The notes beneath the pieces are model-generated. The model made no database searches and was not told the DNA's origin. It saw only the letters and a program-made list of their open reading frames with translations. From the NCBI RefSeq assembly GCF_039541915.1, contig NZ_BAABHD010000083.1, positions 283,271-347,270 on the forward strand: a stretch of DNA of 64,000 nucleotides, given 5' to 3'. Of this stretch, positions 26,501 through 35,041 are shown one piece after another. Origin of the DNA: Nibrella saemangeumensis. GTDB lineage: Bacteria; Bacteroidota; Bacteroidia; Cytophagales; Spirosomataceae. The first letter of the stretch is position 1. Each line of letters begins with the position of its first letter. Made by a program: the position numbers and the translations under genes.

Positions 26501-26806
26501 TATGCTGGGCAAAACAGCACCCGCTTTTTATACAACGGCGACTTCTGGCGACTGAGAAACCTGAGACTGGGGTATGACCTGCCCAGGGCGCTGGTCCAAA
26601 AGCTTCGGGTAGACCGGCTTAATGTGTTCGTGAACGGCACCAATCTGCTCACCTTCACCAAATTCCCTGGCTGGGACCCGGAGGTTGCCGGCCAGCTGGC
26701 TTATCAGGATTTCAACTTCCAGGGGCAGAACCTCGGTCCCCTCCAGGTCAATAGTGACCCTCCTCAGGCCCGCACCTGGCTTATTGGTATCAACATCGGC
26801 TTCTAA
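23549..26806 (+). CDS. SusC/RagA family TonB-linked outer-membrane transporter
   Basis: An outer-membrane transporter that imports large substrates with SusD, powered by TonB. The signal peptide is HLWLCLICMCYALSYG. A carboxypeptidase-like regulatory domain spans about residues 22-100 (LTGRITSADDGQPLPGVSI, SMVGYASQEI). The TonB box region DEVVVVGFGTQTRRDLTGS follows, then the plug with RIRGSGSIYSNGEPLYIIDG and ESLEVLKDAAASAIYGARAANG, and a 22-strand barrel to residue 1085. The end LIGINIGF is the usual SusC terminus. Immediately followed by SusD. Confidence 0.96.
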   Translation: MKKHLWLCLICMCYALSYGQQNRLTGRITSADDGQPLPGVSIVVKGSTMGTTTDANGAFSLSAPTDARLVVSMVGYASQEIAVGNRSRIDLVLSPDQRQLDEVVVVGFGTQTRRDLTGSVSSIKPEQISQIPTANFQSALQGLAPGLNIVSASGAAGAPPRVRIRGSGSIYSNGEPLYIIDGVPVDSDNSGLFGQTSRGGAPSNPMANIDPNDIESLEVLKDAAASAIYGARAANGVIIITTKKGRAGKTKFNAGLQLGTSSPTNRLAYADGTTYIQLRDEAIRNAVGSGLIFNGLPGGVATQWQNGGYDQWFNNQVPAVTFNRTIAEQVAAQNINHFDDVFRVGSNRQFTISAQGGTEKTQFFTSVGLYDEQGIIQRNDFRRLNGRVNIDHQATSRLKIGVQLNASYTNNGMFPMGAPSTFAGGFVPGGFFTASTALLPIFPRLNNDGTYFAPAQNLSMLAYRDRSLFFNTTENQRYLTNFYADYELAKGLSWRSEVGNDFIYQQVRYYQNPQLTAGGLQQGLRGINDFRTRSTNNFNSNHYLTFNRTLAKAHALNATLGLQYNYNNTQSSYIQSNNIPSAPSLNTTQVAGLATSQNRLDEFAFLSYFARVNYKFQDRYLLSVSYRADGSSRFGANNRYAFFPSVSGAWVMSEEPFLKGNSTLTFLKLRASWGLSGNSNPGSIEPISYGGFGIGAAFYGDHIGFPYRRVPELANQIRWEQSALTDVAIDFGFLNDRINGTLNYYTRNTTDLILGVTPAPAAGIIGGRNFLNIGALRNSGFEANLAAKILTGKLRWQVDVNAAYNRNGITDLGGLPPTAVAFNPNRVFVGMPLATYFLPQQIGVDPQTGYEIFADLKRNGDGTPLLDANGYPEHDLAKPITVDFLGRIAGTTTNVNWESISAPIRNKPGQPFWTGSVGSTIGYKGLSLNALFTYSLGGWIYDAGARDQAYMLQANRNIRAQFVEDRWQKPGDVATNPGLYFNPVYAGQNSTRFLYNGDFWRLRNLRLGYDLPRALVQKLRVDRLNVFVNGTNLLTFTKFPGWDPEVAGQLAYQDFNFQGQNLGPLQVNSDPPQARTWLIGINIGF

Positions 26807-26827
26807 CCCTTTTCCATCGGTACATAT

Positions 26828-28480
26828 ATGAAAAAATTTATTGTACTCGCGCTGCTGGCCGTGGCAACCATCTTCAACGGCTGTAAGGACTTAGACCTGC
26901 CGCCAACCTCCGAACTCGCCTTCGATCTGGCCAACCAGAGTACCAGCAATCTGGAGGGTATTCTGAACGGGGGCTACGGCCGCCTGATTCAGATCGGGGC
27001 GGCTAATGCAGCCAACTCATCCTACTTTGACCAGATTCTGTACGCGGAAGCCATGAGTGGCCGGAATACGGTTATCTCGTCGGCTGCGGGAGCCGGCCAG
27101 AATACCTTCCAGTTCCATAATTTCCTGATGCAGCCCAACAACAACCAGTTGTCTAACCTGTCGCGCAACCTGTACAGCATCGCGGCTATGGCCAATACGG
27201 TGCTTGAGCTGGCCACGCAAACTCCCCCGGCGGATGCCGACTTTGCCGGGCAGAAAGACCGGCTGATGGGTGAATCGTTTTTTATGCGGGGTACCGTGTT
27301 TTTTCTGACGACCCGCTTGTGGGCTCATCAGTTTGGTCATAACAGCACGGCTCCGGGTGGGGGCATTATGATACCGCTTGAGCGCTCCAAAGACGGCACG
27401 GTAGGCGTCTCCCGCGCTACCGTTGCCCAGAACTACGAACAGATTATCAAAGATCTCAGCGAAGCCGTTCGATTGCTGCCGGTAGCCTACGACCCGGTCG
27501 TTCATGGCAACTACCCCGCGTATCGCTTCCGGGCTACCAAAGCGGCTGCGCTGGCAATGCTGTCGCGGGTATACTTCCAGCAGGGCACCCGCGACAGCTA
27601 TCAATTAGCGCTGGCGACCATCAACCGGGTGATTGGGTCTACGCCCGGAGCCATTACCGCTACGCCCGAAACCGGTAACCGGGTGTATACCTTACAGGCG
27701 GATGTAAAAGTGCCGTTCAGCAGCACCGGCTTTGTCACCCCGGCTAATAATACGGAGGAAATATTGAGGCTGGTGAATAACACCACCCCTACCCAGGGAT
27801 ACACGGCCGCTTCGCTGAGCCTGTCAAACGAGTCGGGAGGCAACCCGGCCAATACGGGGGCCACGCGCTGGTTTTTGAGACGGCCCACCCCCAACCCACC
27901 CCTGGCTTCGGCTGTCACGGCCAGCCCTTTATTCGACGATGTGGTGAACGACCGGCGGTTTACCGAATTGACTCAGAACATTTCGCTGGTCGCTTCTATC
28001 GGGAACCAGCGGGTATCGCGCAAGTGGGGCCAACTGACGGGCTCGGCGGTAGGGCAGCTTAACTCCCCCATGCTCCGGTCGGCGGAACTGGTTATGACGC
28101 GGGCCGAAATTAATGCGGTGCAGGGTAACCTCGATGCGGCCTTAGCCGACTACAACCTCATTCGGCGTCGCGCCATTACGGGCTATACCAACCGCACGCT
28201 GTCGGGTATCGGCACCGGAACAGCCGCCGACCTGCTGGCCGAAATTGTGCGCGAGCGGCAGCGTGAAATGCTGTTTGAGGGCGACGACTTCTGGGCCTGG
28301 AAACGCATGGGGGCGTTTAATGCGCAGAATGCAGGTACGTACCCGGCGGCCGAAGTGGCTCCCCTGGTGCGGAGTGGGGTTACGCTCAACTGGAACAGCA
28401 ACCGCACCCTGCTCAAATGGCACGTAGACGACCTGACGCTTAATCCGCAACTCGGCACTACGGCCCAAAATCCTGATTAA
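26828..28480 (+). CDS. SusD/RagB family substrate-binding lipoprotein
   Basis: The lid of the SusCD pair on the cell surface. The lipoprotein signal is FIVLALLAVATIFNGC, followed by LDLPPTSELAFD. SusD-like features include FMRGTVFFLTTRLWAHQFG, AALAMLSRVYFQQGTRDSYQLA and REREMLFEGDDFWAWKRMG-like text (seen here as RQREMLFEGDDFWAWKR). At 550 residues it is of usual size. The substrate cannot be read from the sequence. The gap to susC is 21 bases, so the two are co-transcribed. Confidence 0.95.
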   Translation: MKKFIVLALLAVATIFNGCKDLDLPPTSELAFDLANQSTSNLEGILNGGYGRLIQIGAANAANSSYFDQILYAEAMSGRNTVISSAAGAGQNTFQFHNFLMQPNNNQLSNLSRNLYSIAAMANTVLELATQTPPADADFAGQKDRLMGESFFMRGTVFFLTTRLWAHQFGHNSTAPGGGIMIPLERSKDGTVGVSRATVAQNYEQIIKDLSEAVRLLPVAYDPVVHGNYPAYRFRATKAAALAMLSRVYFQQGTRDSYQLALATINRVIGSTPGAITATPETGNRVYTLQADVKVPFSSTGFVTPANNTEEILRLVNNTTPTQGYTAASLSLSNESGGNPANTGATRWFLRRPTPNPPLASAVTASPLFDDVVNDRRFTELTQNISLVASIGNQRVSRKWGQLTGSAVGQLNSPMLRSAELVMTRAEINAVQGNLDAALADYNLIRRRAITGYTNRTLSGIGTGTAADLLAEIVRERQREMLFEGDDFWAWKRMGAFNAQNAGTYPAAEVAPLVRSGVTLNWNSNRTLLKWHVDDLTLNPQLGTTAQNPD

Positions 28481-28494
28481 TTATCGGTTGGTAT

Positions 28495-28528
28495 GAAGCA
28501 AGTAGACCTCCACGTTGAGGTCTGCTTC
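28495..28528 (+). terminator. Hairpin between SusD and permease genes (attenuator candidate)
   Basis: AGACCTC and GAGGTCT pair around a six-base loop, extended by GAAGC and GCTTC with a four-base bulge, then a T/C-rich tract. It starts 14 bases after the susD stop and would lower expression of the enzymes relative to SusCD. Confidence 0.55.
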
Positions 28529-28558
28529 TTTGTTCCCTCATTCTTTAATCCTTACCGT

Positions 28559-29971
28559 ATGGTTACAGAAACATTGACAGACCAACTCGACGCTATTGAC
28601 GAATACGAGCGCGAGCCGGTGCCCCAGGAAAAAACAAAAGATTTCCGAAGTTTTGTGAGTATGATGGCTGGCGAACACATAGCCGGTACTGAGTTTGTGA
28701 TCGGGCCGCTGTTTGTGCTGCACGGGGTATCGGCGGCTAATCTGTTCGTCGGATTGTTGCTGGGCAACCTGCTGGCTACGTTAAGCTGGACCCTCATTTG
28801 TGCTCCGGTGGCCGTGAAAACCCGCCTGACCATCTACTACCAGCTGGAGAAAATCTGCGGCTACCGGCTGGTGGCCATCTACAACGCCATCAACGGGCTG
28901 CAGTCGTGCGTACTGGCGGCTAGTATGGTGGCCGTTTCGGCCACGGCGGTGGGGCTGGCTTTCGGCCTCAGTATGCCCGGCCTGACTGACCTTTACCCCA
29001 GCAGTCTCGCCTGGGTGGTGGCGGTATTGGGCATTGGGGCCGTTATTACGCTGGTGTCGATTTATGGTTACGACCGGGTAGCGGCTTTTTCGGCGGTCTG
29101 CGCCCCCTGGCTGCCGCTGGTTTTTGTGGCGGCAGCGGTGGCCGTGCTGCCGCAGTTAGGCGTTCGGCAGTGGAGCGATTTCTGGACGGTTGCCCAAACC
29201 AAGATCTGGACGGGCATACCGGCCGCCGGACAAACGCCCTATACACTATGGCATGTCTTGTTTTTTGCATGGCTGTGCAACACGGCCATGCACATTGGCC
29301 TGTCGGATATGTCTATCTACCGCTACGCCAAACGGCCAACCTACGGATTGGCCTCGGCGGTGGGGATGTTCGTGGGGCACGGCATGGCTTGGGTGGCCTC
29401 CGGTATCCTGTGTGCGCTGGCCCTGCAGAACGGCAATACCAACCCTTCGCCGGGCCGGATTGCTTTTGACAGTGCAGGCCTGGCCGGAGCCGCCTGCGTG
29501 GTCATTGCAGGCTGGACCACCGCTAACCCGACTATCTACCGGGCTGGTCTGGCGCTGAAAGGACTGATGCCGGACGTAAAACGCTGGAAGATTACCCTCG
29601 TTGTCGGGATGCTCGCTTCCGTATTGGCCATTTTTCCGGGCGTAGTGTCCCGGCTCGATCAGGTGCTGGCTTTTTACGCGCTGGTGGCCGCGCCGGTGGG
29701 TGCCGTCATCGTCATGGACGTGTACGTATTTACCCGCATCGGGCTGATAACCAATTATGCCGAACGGGCTGGTAAACGCTTCAACTGGGCGGTGGCCCTG
29801 ACGTGGCTGTTATCGATGCTGCTGAGTTACGCCCTGTACGTGTATACCCAATCCGATTTTTTCTTTTTCATGGCTATTCCCGGCTGGTTCATCGGAGCCG
29901 CACTATATGTGGTGCTGAGCCGGGCCCTTCAGCGTTTACCCAAAGAAGAGCTTGTAATGGCCCAGCCCTAA
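28559..29971 (+). CDS. NCS1-family permease (purine/cytosine type)
   Basis: An inner-membrane transporter with about 12 helices, 470 residues. It has the cytosine/purine permease features GEHIAGTEFVIGPLFVLHGVS near residues 36-56, NLLATLSWTLICAPVAVKTR, YQLEKICGYRL, a YGYDRVAAFS stretch, and DMSIYRYAKR. Known NCS1 members carry nucleobases, hydantoins, allantoin or vitamin B6/B1. The ATG at 28559 is chosen; an earlier in-frame codon lies inside the hairpin. It is the first gene after SusD in a same-strand run leading to a glycohydrolase, which suggests a nucleobase- or nucleoside-like substrate. Confidence 0.82.
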   Translation: MVTETLTDQLDAIDEYEREPVPQEKTKDFRSFVSMMAGEHIAGTEFVIGPLFVLHGVSAANLFVGLLLGNLLATLSWTLICAPVAVKTRLTIYYQLEKICGYRLVAIYNAINGLQSCVLAASMVAVSATAVGLAFGLSMPGLTDLYPSSLAWVVAVLGIGAVITLVSIYGYDRVAAFSAVCAPWLPLVFVAAAVAVLPQLGVRQWSDFWTVAQTKIWTGIPAAGQTPYTLWHVLFFAWLCNTAMHIGLSDMSIYRYAKRPTYGLASAVGMFVGHGMAWVASGILCALALQNGNTNPSPGRIAFDSAGLAGAACVVIAGWTTANPTIYRAGLALKGLMPDVKRWKITLVVGMLASVLAIFPGVVSRLDQVLAFYALVAAPVGAVIVMDVYVFTRIGLITNYAERAGKRFNWAVALTWLLSMLLSYALYVYTQSDFFFFMAIPGWFIGAALYVVLSRALQRLPKEELVMAQP

Positions 29972-29972
29972 C

Positions 29973-30155
29973 ATGATCATGCAACTAATCCTGAAACTTT
30001 TGTCCTACATCGGCCTGCTGCTGACGGTACTGCCCGCTTTTGGTGTGTTCTACGGGTTTTTATCCGTAGGGCAGCACAAAACACTCATGCTGGTGGGGAT
30101 GCTGCTCTGGTTCGCCACCGCGTCGGCTCTAATGCTTAAATCCCAACCACGATGA
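29973..30155 (+). CDS. Small two-helix membrane protein in the PUL operon
   Basis: A 60-residue protein with two hydrophobic helices (LILKLLSYIGLLLTVLPAFGVFYGFL and LMLVGMLLWFATASALML) and a short polar end. It starts one base after the permease stop and its own stop overlaps the next start in an ATGA arrangement, so it is translationally coupled on both sides. That makes it very likely to be a real gene. I know no named family; it may be an accessory subunit of the permease. Confidence 0.7.
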   Translation: MIMQLILKLLSYIGLLLTVLPAFGVFYGFLSVGQHKTLMLVGMLLWFATASALMLKSQPR

Positions 30156-32071
30156 GCCTACCGACCGAAAAAGCTGAACACCGGAAAACGGACAGGCCTG
30201 CCCTGATTTCGTACCAAACCTACTACGACAAAGTGCTGGGCGGCTGGACCGGCAAATGTGCGGGAGGCATTCTGGGTGCCCCCATCGAGGGGTTGAAACG
30301 GTTTAACGACATTGAGCTGTCGGATAGTCTTTTCGATACCAATTTTCCCAACGACGATCTCGACCTTCAGGTACTCTGGCTTGATGTGGTGAAAAAGCGC
30401 GGCCCCACGCTGCGCGAGAGCGACCTGGCCGGGCATTGGCTGGCGCACGTTGGGTTTCCCTGGAATGAATACGGTATAGCCACCCGCAACCTGCGGCTGG
30501 GACTGTACCCCCCGGCGTCGGGTAGCCACAACAACCAGTACTGGCAGGAGTCGATGGGCTGTCCCATCCGGAGCGAAATCTGGGGTATGCTCAATCCTGG
30601 TAATCCCGAACGGGCGATGTTTTACGCCCGGATGGATGCGAGCCTGGACCATGCCGGTTTTTCGGTTGATGCTGAAGCCTTTCTGGCGGCCTGCGCGGCC
30701 CTGGCCTTCGTGGAAGATGATGTACGGGTAATCATGCAACAGGGAGTGAGCTACTTTTCACCGGACGCTACGCTGTACCGGCTGGTATCGTCGGTACAGA
30801 CCTGGTATGCCGAAGGGGGGTACGCTGTGGCCATAGGCAAGATAAAAAGCTATTGGGGCGACGCCGATTTTACATCAGCGCCCATGAATGTGGGCTTTAC
30901 GCTGCTGGCCCTGCTGCACAAGGGCAACGACTTCTCGTGCGTACTCGACGCGCTGCACATGGGGCATGACGCCGATTGCGTCAGTGCTACCGCGGGAGCG
31001 CTGGTGGGGATTATTTCCGGGTATGAAGCTCTGTCTGACACCTGGAAACGTCGGGTGGGTAATGAACTGCTCATTAGTGCCGAAATTCACGGCATCGACG
31101 CACCGGCCACCCTTTCGGACCTGGCCGAACAGACCTGCCGGGCGGGCCGGTCGTTTATTGATGTGAGTGGAGACCTTGTTTTTTCGGACGATTGGCCCCA
31201 GCCCTATCCGGTTCAGCCCAATCGCTTTCACCTAACCCTGTCGCGGGACAAGGCGCTTTGGTTGCACTATGACAATCTGGAAGGCTCCCCGCAACAGGTT
31301 GAACTTTCCCTTACGGCCGGTCAGAATTTCCTCCCGCTGCCAGCCTTAAAGACCTGGCTCGATCCATTTGACAGCCAGACACTGCATTGCCCGCTACCCG
31401 AAGCCCAGCACGGACCACTGGCCGAAACATACCGGATTCAGGTATGCATCAACGGAGAGCCAGTGGCTACGTTGACGCGTGGTTTTCCGCGCTATGGTGC
31501 CTGGCTGCTGCTGGGGCCGTTCATTGAGGATGACCCCGCCCAGATACCCTGCGACCCGCGTTACCCTGAACACGGCTTGTCGTCGCTGCCGTCGGTTCGT
31601 TACATGAACCACGACCGCATTAGTCAGGATAAGGAGTTTTTAAGCCTGGACGACATCCGGCGTATTGCCGATGAGCCTACCTGGGCTACGCATCCGTTTA
31701 TGGTGCAGCGCATTCAGCCGGCCAGTTTTGCTATTGACCTGCCTGCCCATTATTACGGGCGGGGCGAACGAACACTCTACCTATACAGCCGCCTGACCTT
31801 ACCGGAAGCTACCCGCCTGTGGGTGAGCATGGGCTGTACGGCTCCTTTTACGCTCTGGCTCAACGGCGAACGGGTGCATCAACAGACAGAAACCCGCCGG
31901 ACATGGCCGGGACAAACAGCGGTGGACTATGCGTTTCGGGCCGGTGAAAACGACCTGCTCATGCGCATTGACGCTGTAACCGACGAACCCCGGCTGGAAA
32001 TAGGGTTCAAGGAGTTTACCCACCGCCACCCGCATCAAAGTCAATGGGCGTTGGTGGTACCAACGGTTTAA
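30152..32071 (+). CDS. ADP-ribosylglycohydrolase family protein with extra C-terminal domain
   Basis: A 639-residue protein without a signal peptide, so cytoplasmic. The N-terminal half is the ADP-ribosylglycohydrolase fold: GGWTGKCAGGILGAPIEG at about 32-49, the first metal site NDDLDLQVLWLD near 68-79, and the second site GHDADCVSATAGALVGIISG at about 270-290. The family hydrolyses N- or O-glycosidic bonds of ADP-ribose or related ribosides with two magnesium ions. The C-terminal ~290 residues look like beta-sandwich domains (LYLYSRLTLPEATRLWVSMG, PFTLWLNGERVHQ), unusual for the family. Located in an operon with a permease, sulfatases and a glycoside hydrolase. Confidence 0.88.
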   Translation: MSLPTEKAEHRKTDRPALISYQTYYDKVLGGWTGKCAGGILGAPIEGLKRFNDIELSDSLFDTNFPNDDLDLQVLWLDVVKKRGPTLRESDLAGHWLAHVGFPWNEYGIATRNLRLGLYPPASGSHNNQYWQESMGCPIRSEIWGMLNPGNPERAMFYARMDASLDHAGFSVDAEAFLAACAALAFVEDDVRVIMQQGVSYFSPDATLYRLVSSVQTWYAEGGYAVAIGKIKSYWGDADFTSAPMNVGFTLLALLHKGNDFSCVLDALHMGHDADCVSATAGALVGIISGYEALSDTWKRRVGNELLISAEIHGIDAPATLSDLAEQTCRAGRSFIDVSGDLVFSDDWPQPYPVQPNRFHLTLSRDKALWLHYDNLEGSPQQVELSLTAGQNFLPLPALKTWLDPFDSQTLHCPLPEAQHGPLAETYRIQVCINGEPVATLTRGFPRYGAWLLLGPFIEDDPAQIPCDPRYPEHGLSSLPSVRYMNHDRISQDKEFLSLDDIRRIADEPTWATHPFMVQRIQPASFAIDLPAHYYGRGERTLYLYSRLTLPEATRLWVSMGCTAPFTLWLNGERVHQQTETRRTWPGQTAVDYAFRAGENDLLMRIDAVTDEPRLEIGFKEFTHRHPHQSQWALVVPTV

Positions 32072-32081
32072 CGTTATCGAC

Positions 32082-33557
32082 ATGAGACATGTACTTATAC
32101 TAATGACTGCCGGGCTGGCAATTTGTGCGCTGACAGTCAGCTTGCTGGCGGTTCGGTTAGCCAAATCCGGCGGCTCTATGGCTGGTGACCACCGGGCACA
32201 GGACCGCCGGAATACGGCGACCGGTGCGCCGGCACGACCTAACATTCTGCTCATTATTGCCGACGATTTGGGGGTGAACGATCTGGGCAGCTATGGCAAC
32301 GCCTACATTGAAACGCCCCATTTGGACAGCCTGGCCCGGTCGGGGCTGCGGTTCACCAATGCGTACGCGGCCTGCCCCGTTTGCTCACCCAGCCGGGCGA
32401 GCGTTCTGACGGGTCGTTACCCCGCCCGCATTGGCCTGACCAACTTTATCATCGGTAAGCGGACCGACCCGGCCTCACCCGTGTTACCCGCCGATTACCT
32501 CGACCACCTGCCCTTATCGGAAGTGACGCTGGCCGAAGAACTCAAAAAAGACGGCTATACAACCGCCCTTGTGGGCAAGTGGCATCTCGGCGAAAATACC
32601 CGCCCCGCCGACTCCGACCCGGCTAAACAGGGATTCGACTACGTAACGGACTATGATTTCGGCCTGCTGCCACGTGGTCAGTCGTATAAATGGTACCGAA
32701 CGGGCGATAGGCTTACGGCCTACGAACTGCCCCAATTGAACGAACGCATCACCGCCCACGCGCTCGAATACCTGCGTCAGCCGCATAAAGAACCGTTTTT
32801 TCTGATGCTCACGCACTACTCGCCCCACCTGCCTCTACAGGCCACAGCGGGTATGAAGGCGAAATACGAGCGAAAGCCGCACCCCAAACCGGGCAAGATT
32901 AATCCCCTGTACGGGGCTATGGTCGAGGAACTGGATGGGCACGTAGGACGAGTGCTGGGAGAGCTGGAGCGACAGAGGCTAACTAGCAACACGCTGGTCA
33001 TTTTTATGTCGGATAACGGCGGGCTGGCGGTAGACGAAGCGGGGGACCGCCAGCCCACCACCAACGAACCGTACCGCGCCGGAAAAGGTATTCTATATGA
33101 AGGGGGAGTCCGTATCCCGCTGATTGTAAGCGGAACGGGCTTAGGTAACCTGGGCACATCTGATCACCTCCTCACGACTACCGACCTGTTCCCGACCCTG
33201 CTGGAGCGGGTACGGGGCCGGGCAACAGCTTTCGCGGCTCCAATCGACGGAAAGAGCTTTGCGCCCCTGCTGACGAAACAGGCCGTTCAGGCACGTGGGC
33301 CGGTCTTCTGGCATTATCCGCATTTTAGTAATCAGGGGGGACGACCTTCGGCGGCTATCCGCCAGGGTGATTATAAGTTGATTCTCTCCCTCGAAAACGG
33401 ACAGACCGAACTCTACGACCTGCGAACAGATCCCGGCGAAACGACGGATCTGGCCCGCAAACTGCCCCGGCAAACGGCCGAACTGAAAACGAAGCTCCTG
33501 AACTGGCAACGCAGTGTACGGGCCAATATGCCCAAACCTAACCCGGCCTATCGATGA
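32082..33557 (+). CDS. Sulfatase (formylglycine-dependent, family S1)
   Basis: A periplasmic sulfate-ester hydrolase. The N-terminal hydrophobic segment at 4-26 targets or anchors it. Metal-binding ADD is in IIADDLGVNDLGSYG at 58-72. The cysteine converted to formylglycine is Cys101 in CSPSRASVLTGRYP. Later KWHLGE, FMSDNGG and a short C-terminal subdomain with YKLILSLENGQTELYDL are typical. The 491-residue length is normal for arylsulfatase A-like enzymes. A maturation enzyme is not in the window. The stop overlaps the glycoside hydrolase start (ATGA). Confidence 0.95.
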   Translation: MRHVLILMTAGLAICALTVSLLAVRLAKSGGSMAGDHRAQDRRNTATGAPARPNILLIIADDLGVNDLGSYGNAYIETPHLDSLARSGLRFTNAYAACPVCSPSRASVLTGRYPARIGLTNFIIGKRTDPASPVLPADYLDHLPLSEVTLAEELKKDGYTTALVGKWHLGENTRPADSDPAKQGFDYVTDYDFGLLPRGQSYKWYRTGDRLTAYELPQLNERITAHALEYLRQPHKEPFFLMLTHYSPHLPLQATAGMKAKYERKPHPKPGKINPLYGAMVEELDGHVGRVLGELERQRLTSNTLVIFMSDNGGLAVDEAGDRQPTTNEPYRAGKGILYEGGVRIPLIVSGTGLGNLGTSDHLLTTTDLFPTLLERVRGRATAFAAPIDGKSFAPLLTKQAVQARGPVFWHYPHFSNQGGRPSAAIRQGDYKLILSLENGQTELYDLRTDPGETTDLARKLPRQTAELKTKLLNWQRSVRANMPKPNPAYR

Positions 33558-35041
33558 AAATTCTGCTTGTCGTCACCGCCTGTTTACTGGCTACGCTCGG
33601 GCAGGCACAAATTCCGGTTTCCGTCGGCCCGGCGCACCGCATCCGCCCCGAATGGGTGGGCGTCAACGGCAACGTAACGGGCCAGAACATGCCCTGGAAC
33701 AATCCGGCCCTCGTAAACGGGCTTAAGAAGACGGGGGCCGGCACCATCCGTTACCCGGCCGGTACGATCGCAAACTATTGGGATTGGGACATCGGCTGGA
33801 TCGATCCTGCCGTACCCGATAGTCTGATGATCCGCTGGGTAGTGCAACAGGGGCTGAACCGGAGCCATGACCGCTATCCACTGGAGAACCTTGCCAAAGC
33901 GTTGCGTGAAACGGGCGTTACGCCGGTATTTGTGCTGAATATGCTATCCAAAGACCTTGACCACAGTTTACGCGGTCTGCGAAAAGCGAAGGCTTTGGGG
34001 TTGCCCGTCCGGTTTGTCGAACTGGGCAACGAACTATACTTTAACCTGCCCTACGAAAGCCGGGTATTTCCCACACCCGAAGCATACGGCCAAACGTGTC
34101 GCAACTGGATTGAGGCTATTAAACGGGAGTTTCCCGGCGTTCAGTGCGCCGTGTTAGGTACCGAACTGGCCCGCAACGACCGGCAGCGCGACTGGACCCG
34201 CCGGGTGCTGGCCCAGGTGCCAAACGCCGATGCCGTTATTTTCCACGTCTATACCCCCTTTGGGCTCGACGGCATAGCCGAGCGGGCGAACAACAATGCC
34301 GGGCAGGAAGGGGTGACCAACGGCCCAAACAGGCAACCCTTAGCCGACCGGCAACAGACCGAACTGACCCTGCTGAACGACGCCGGTGCTTACGCCCGGA
34401 TGATCAACACCGCCTTTGGCGCGGCCCGGCGACTTAGAGGCATGAACACCCCCGCCGATAAAGAAATCTGGGCGACCGAGTTCAACGTCCGGGCCGACAG
34501 CAGTGCCGTGCGCGGCACCTGGGCCAACACCCTGTTCGTAACGGCCTTTTACCTGAGTTTTCTCGAAAGCAGACAGGTGACGCTCACGCACTACCATAAT
34601 ATCCAGGGAAATACATTCGGGGCCTTGTACAACGATAACCGGGCATTTGGGCATGTCGTCCATACGAAGCTCAGCAACCGCCGGGGTGCGCTCTCAGCCG
34701 GTGGAATGGCCCTGTCGGTGTTTGCGGAACAGACGCAGGGCGCCAATTCGGCCCGGCCGCTCACGTTTGGAAACGGTCTCACGCTGCAGCCCACGGGCGG
34801 TTCGGCGTTTCCAGCCCTGCAGGGCTGGCTGTTTAATACCGGTAAGGGCCTGATTGTCAATTTTTCAGGTCAGCCACAAACTATTGATGTGTCGGGGCAG
34901 GAAGGCCTGTCTACCTACCGGCAGTTGGCCGGAGGCCTGTCGCAGTATGTGCAGGACGTCGACGGACTTGACCTAACTACCGGCTCCATCAGCAAGACCC
35001 TGCGGCTTCCGCCATACTCTATAACCCTGCTTCGTCCATGA
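33554..35041 (+). CDS. Secreted clan GH-A glycoside hydrolase
   Basis: A 495-residue secreted enzyme (signal ILLVVTACLLATLGQAQ) with a TIM barrel and a C-terminal beta domain. TIRYPAGTIANYWDWDIGW at 64-82 resembles the first strands of GH79, GH51 and GH39 enzymes. The acid/base is probably Glu160 in FVELGNELYF, and the nucleophile Glu309 in IWATEFNVRAD. The exact family is uncertain: an arabinofuranosidase- or glucuronidase-like activity is possible. It is coupled to sulfatase genes on both sides by four-base overlaps, so its substrate is probably sulfated. Confidence 0.82.
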   Translation: MKILLVVTACLLATLGQAQIPVSVGPAHRIRPEWVGVNGNVTGQNMPWNNPALVNGLKKTGAGTIRYPAGTIANYWDWDIGWIDPAVPDSLMIRWVVQQGLNRSHDRYPLENLAKALRETGVTPVFVLNMLSKDLDHSLRGLRKAKALGLPVRFVELGNELYFNLPYESRVFPTPEAYGQTCRNWIEAIKREFPGVQCAVLGTELARNDRQRDWTRRVLAQVPNADAVIFHVYTPFGLDGIAERANNNAGQEGVTNGPNRQPLADRQQTELTLLNDAGAYARMINTAFGAARRLRGMNTPADKEIWATEFNVRADSSAVRGTWANTLFVTAFYLSFLESRQVTLTHYHNIQGNTFGALYNDNRAFGHVVHTKLSNRRGALSAGGMALSVFAEQTQGANSARPLTFGNGLTLQPTGGSAFPALQGWLFNTGKGLIVNFSGQPQTIDVSGQEGLSTYRQLAGGLSQYVQDVDGLDLTTGSISKTLRLPPYSITLLRP

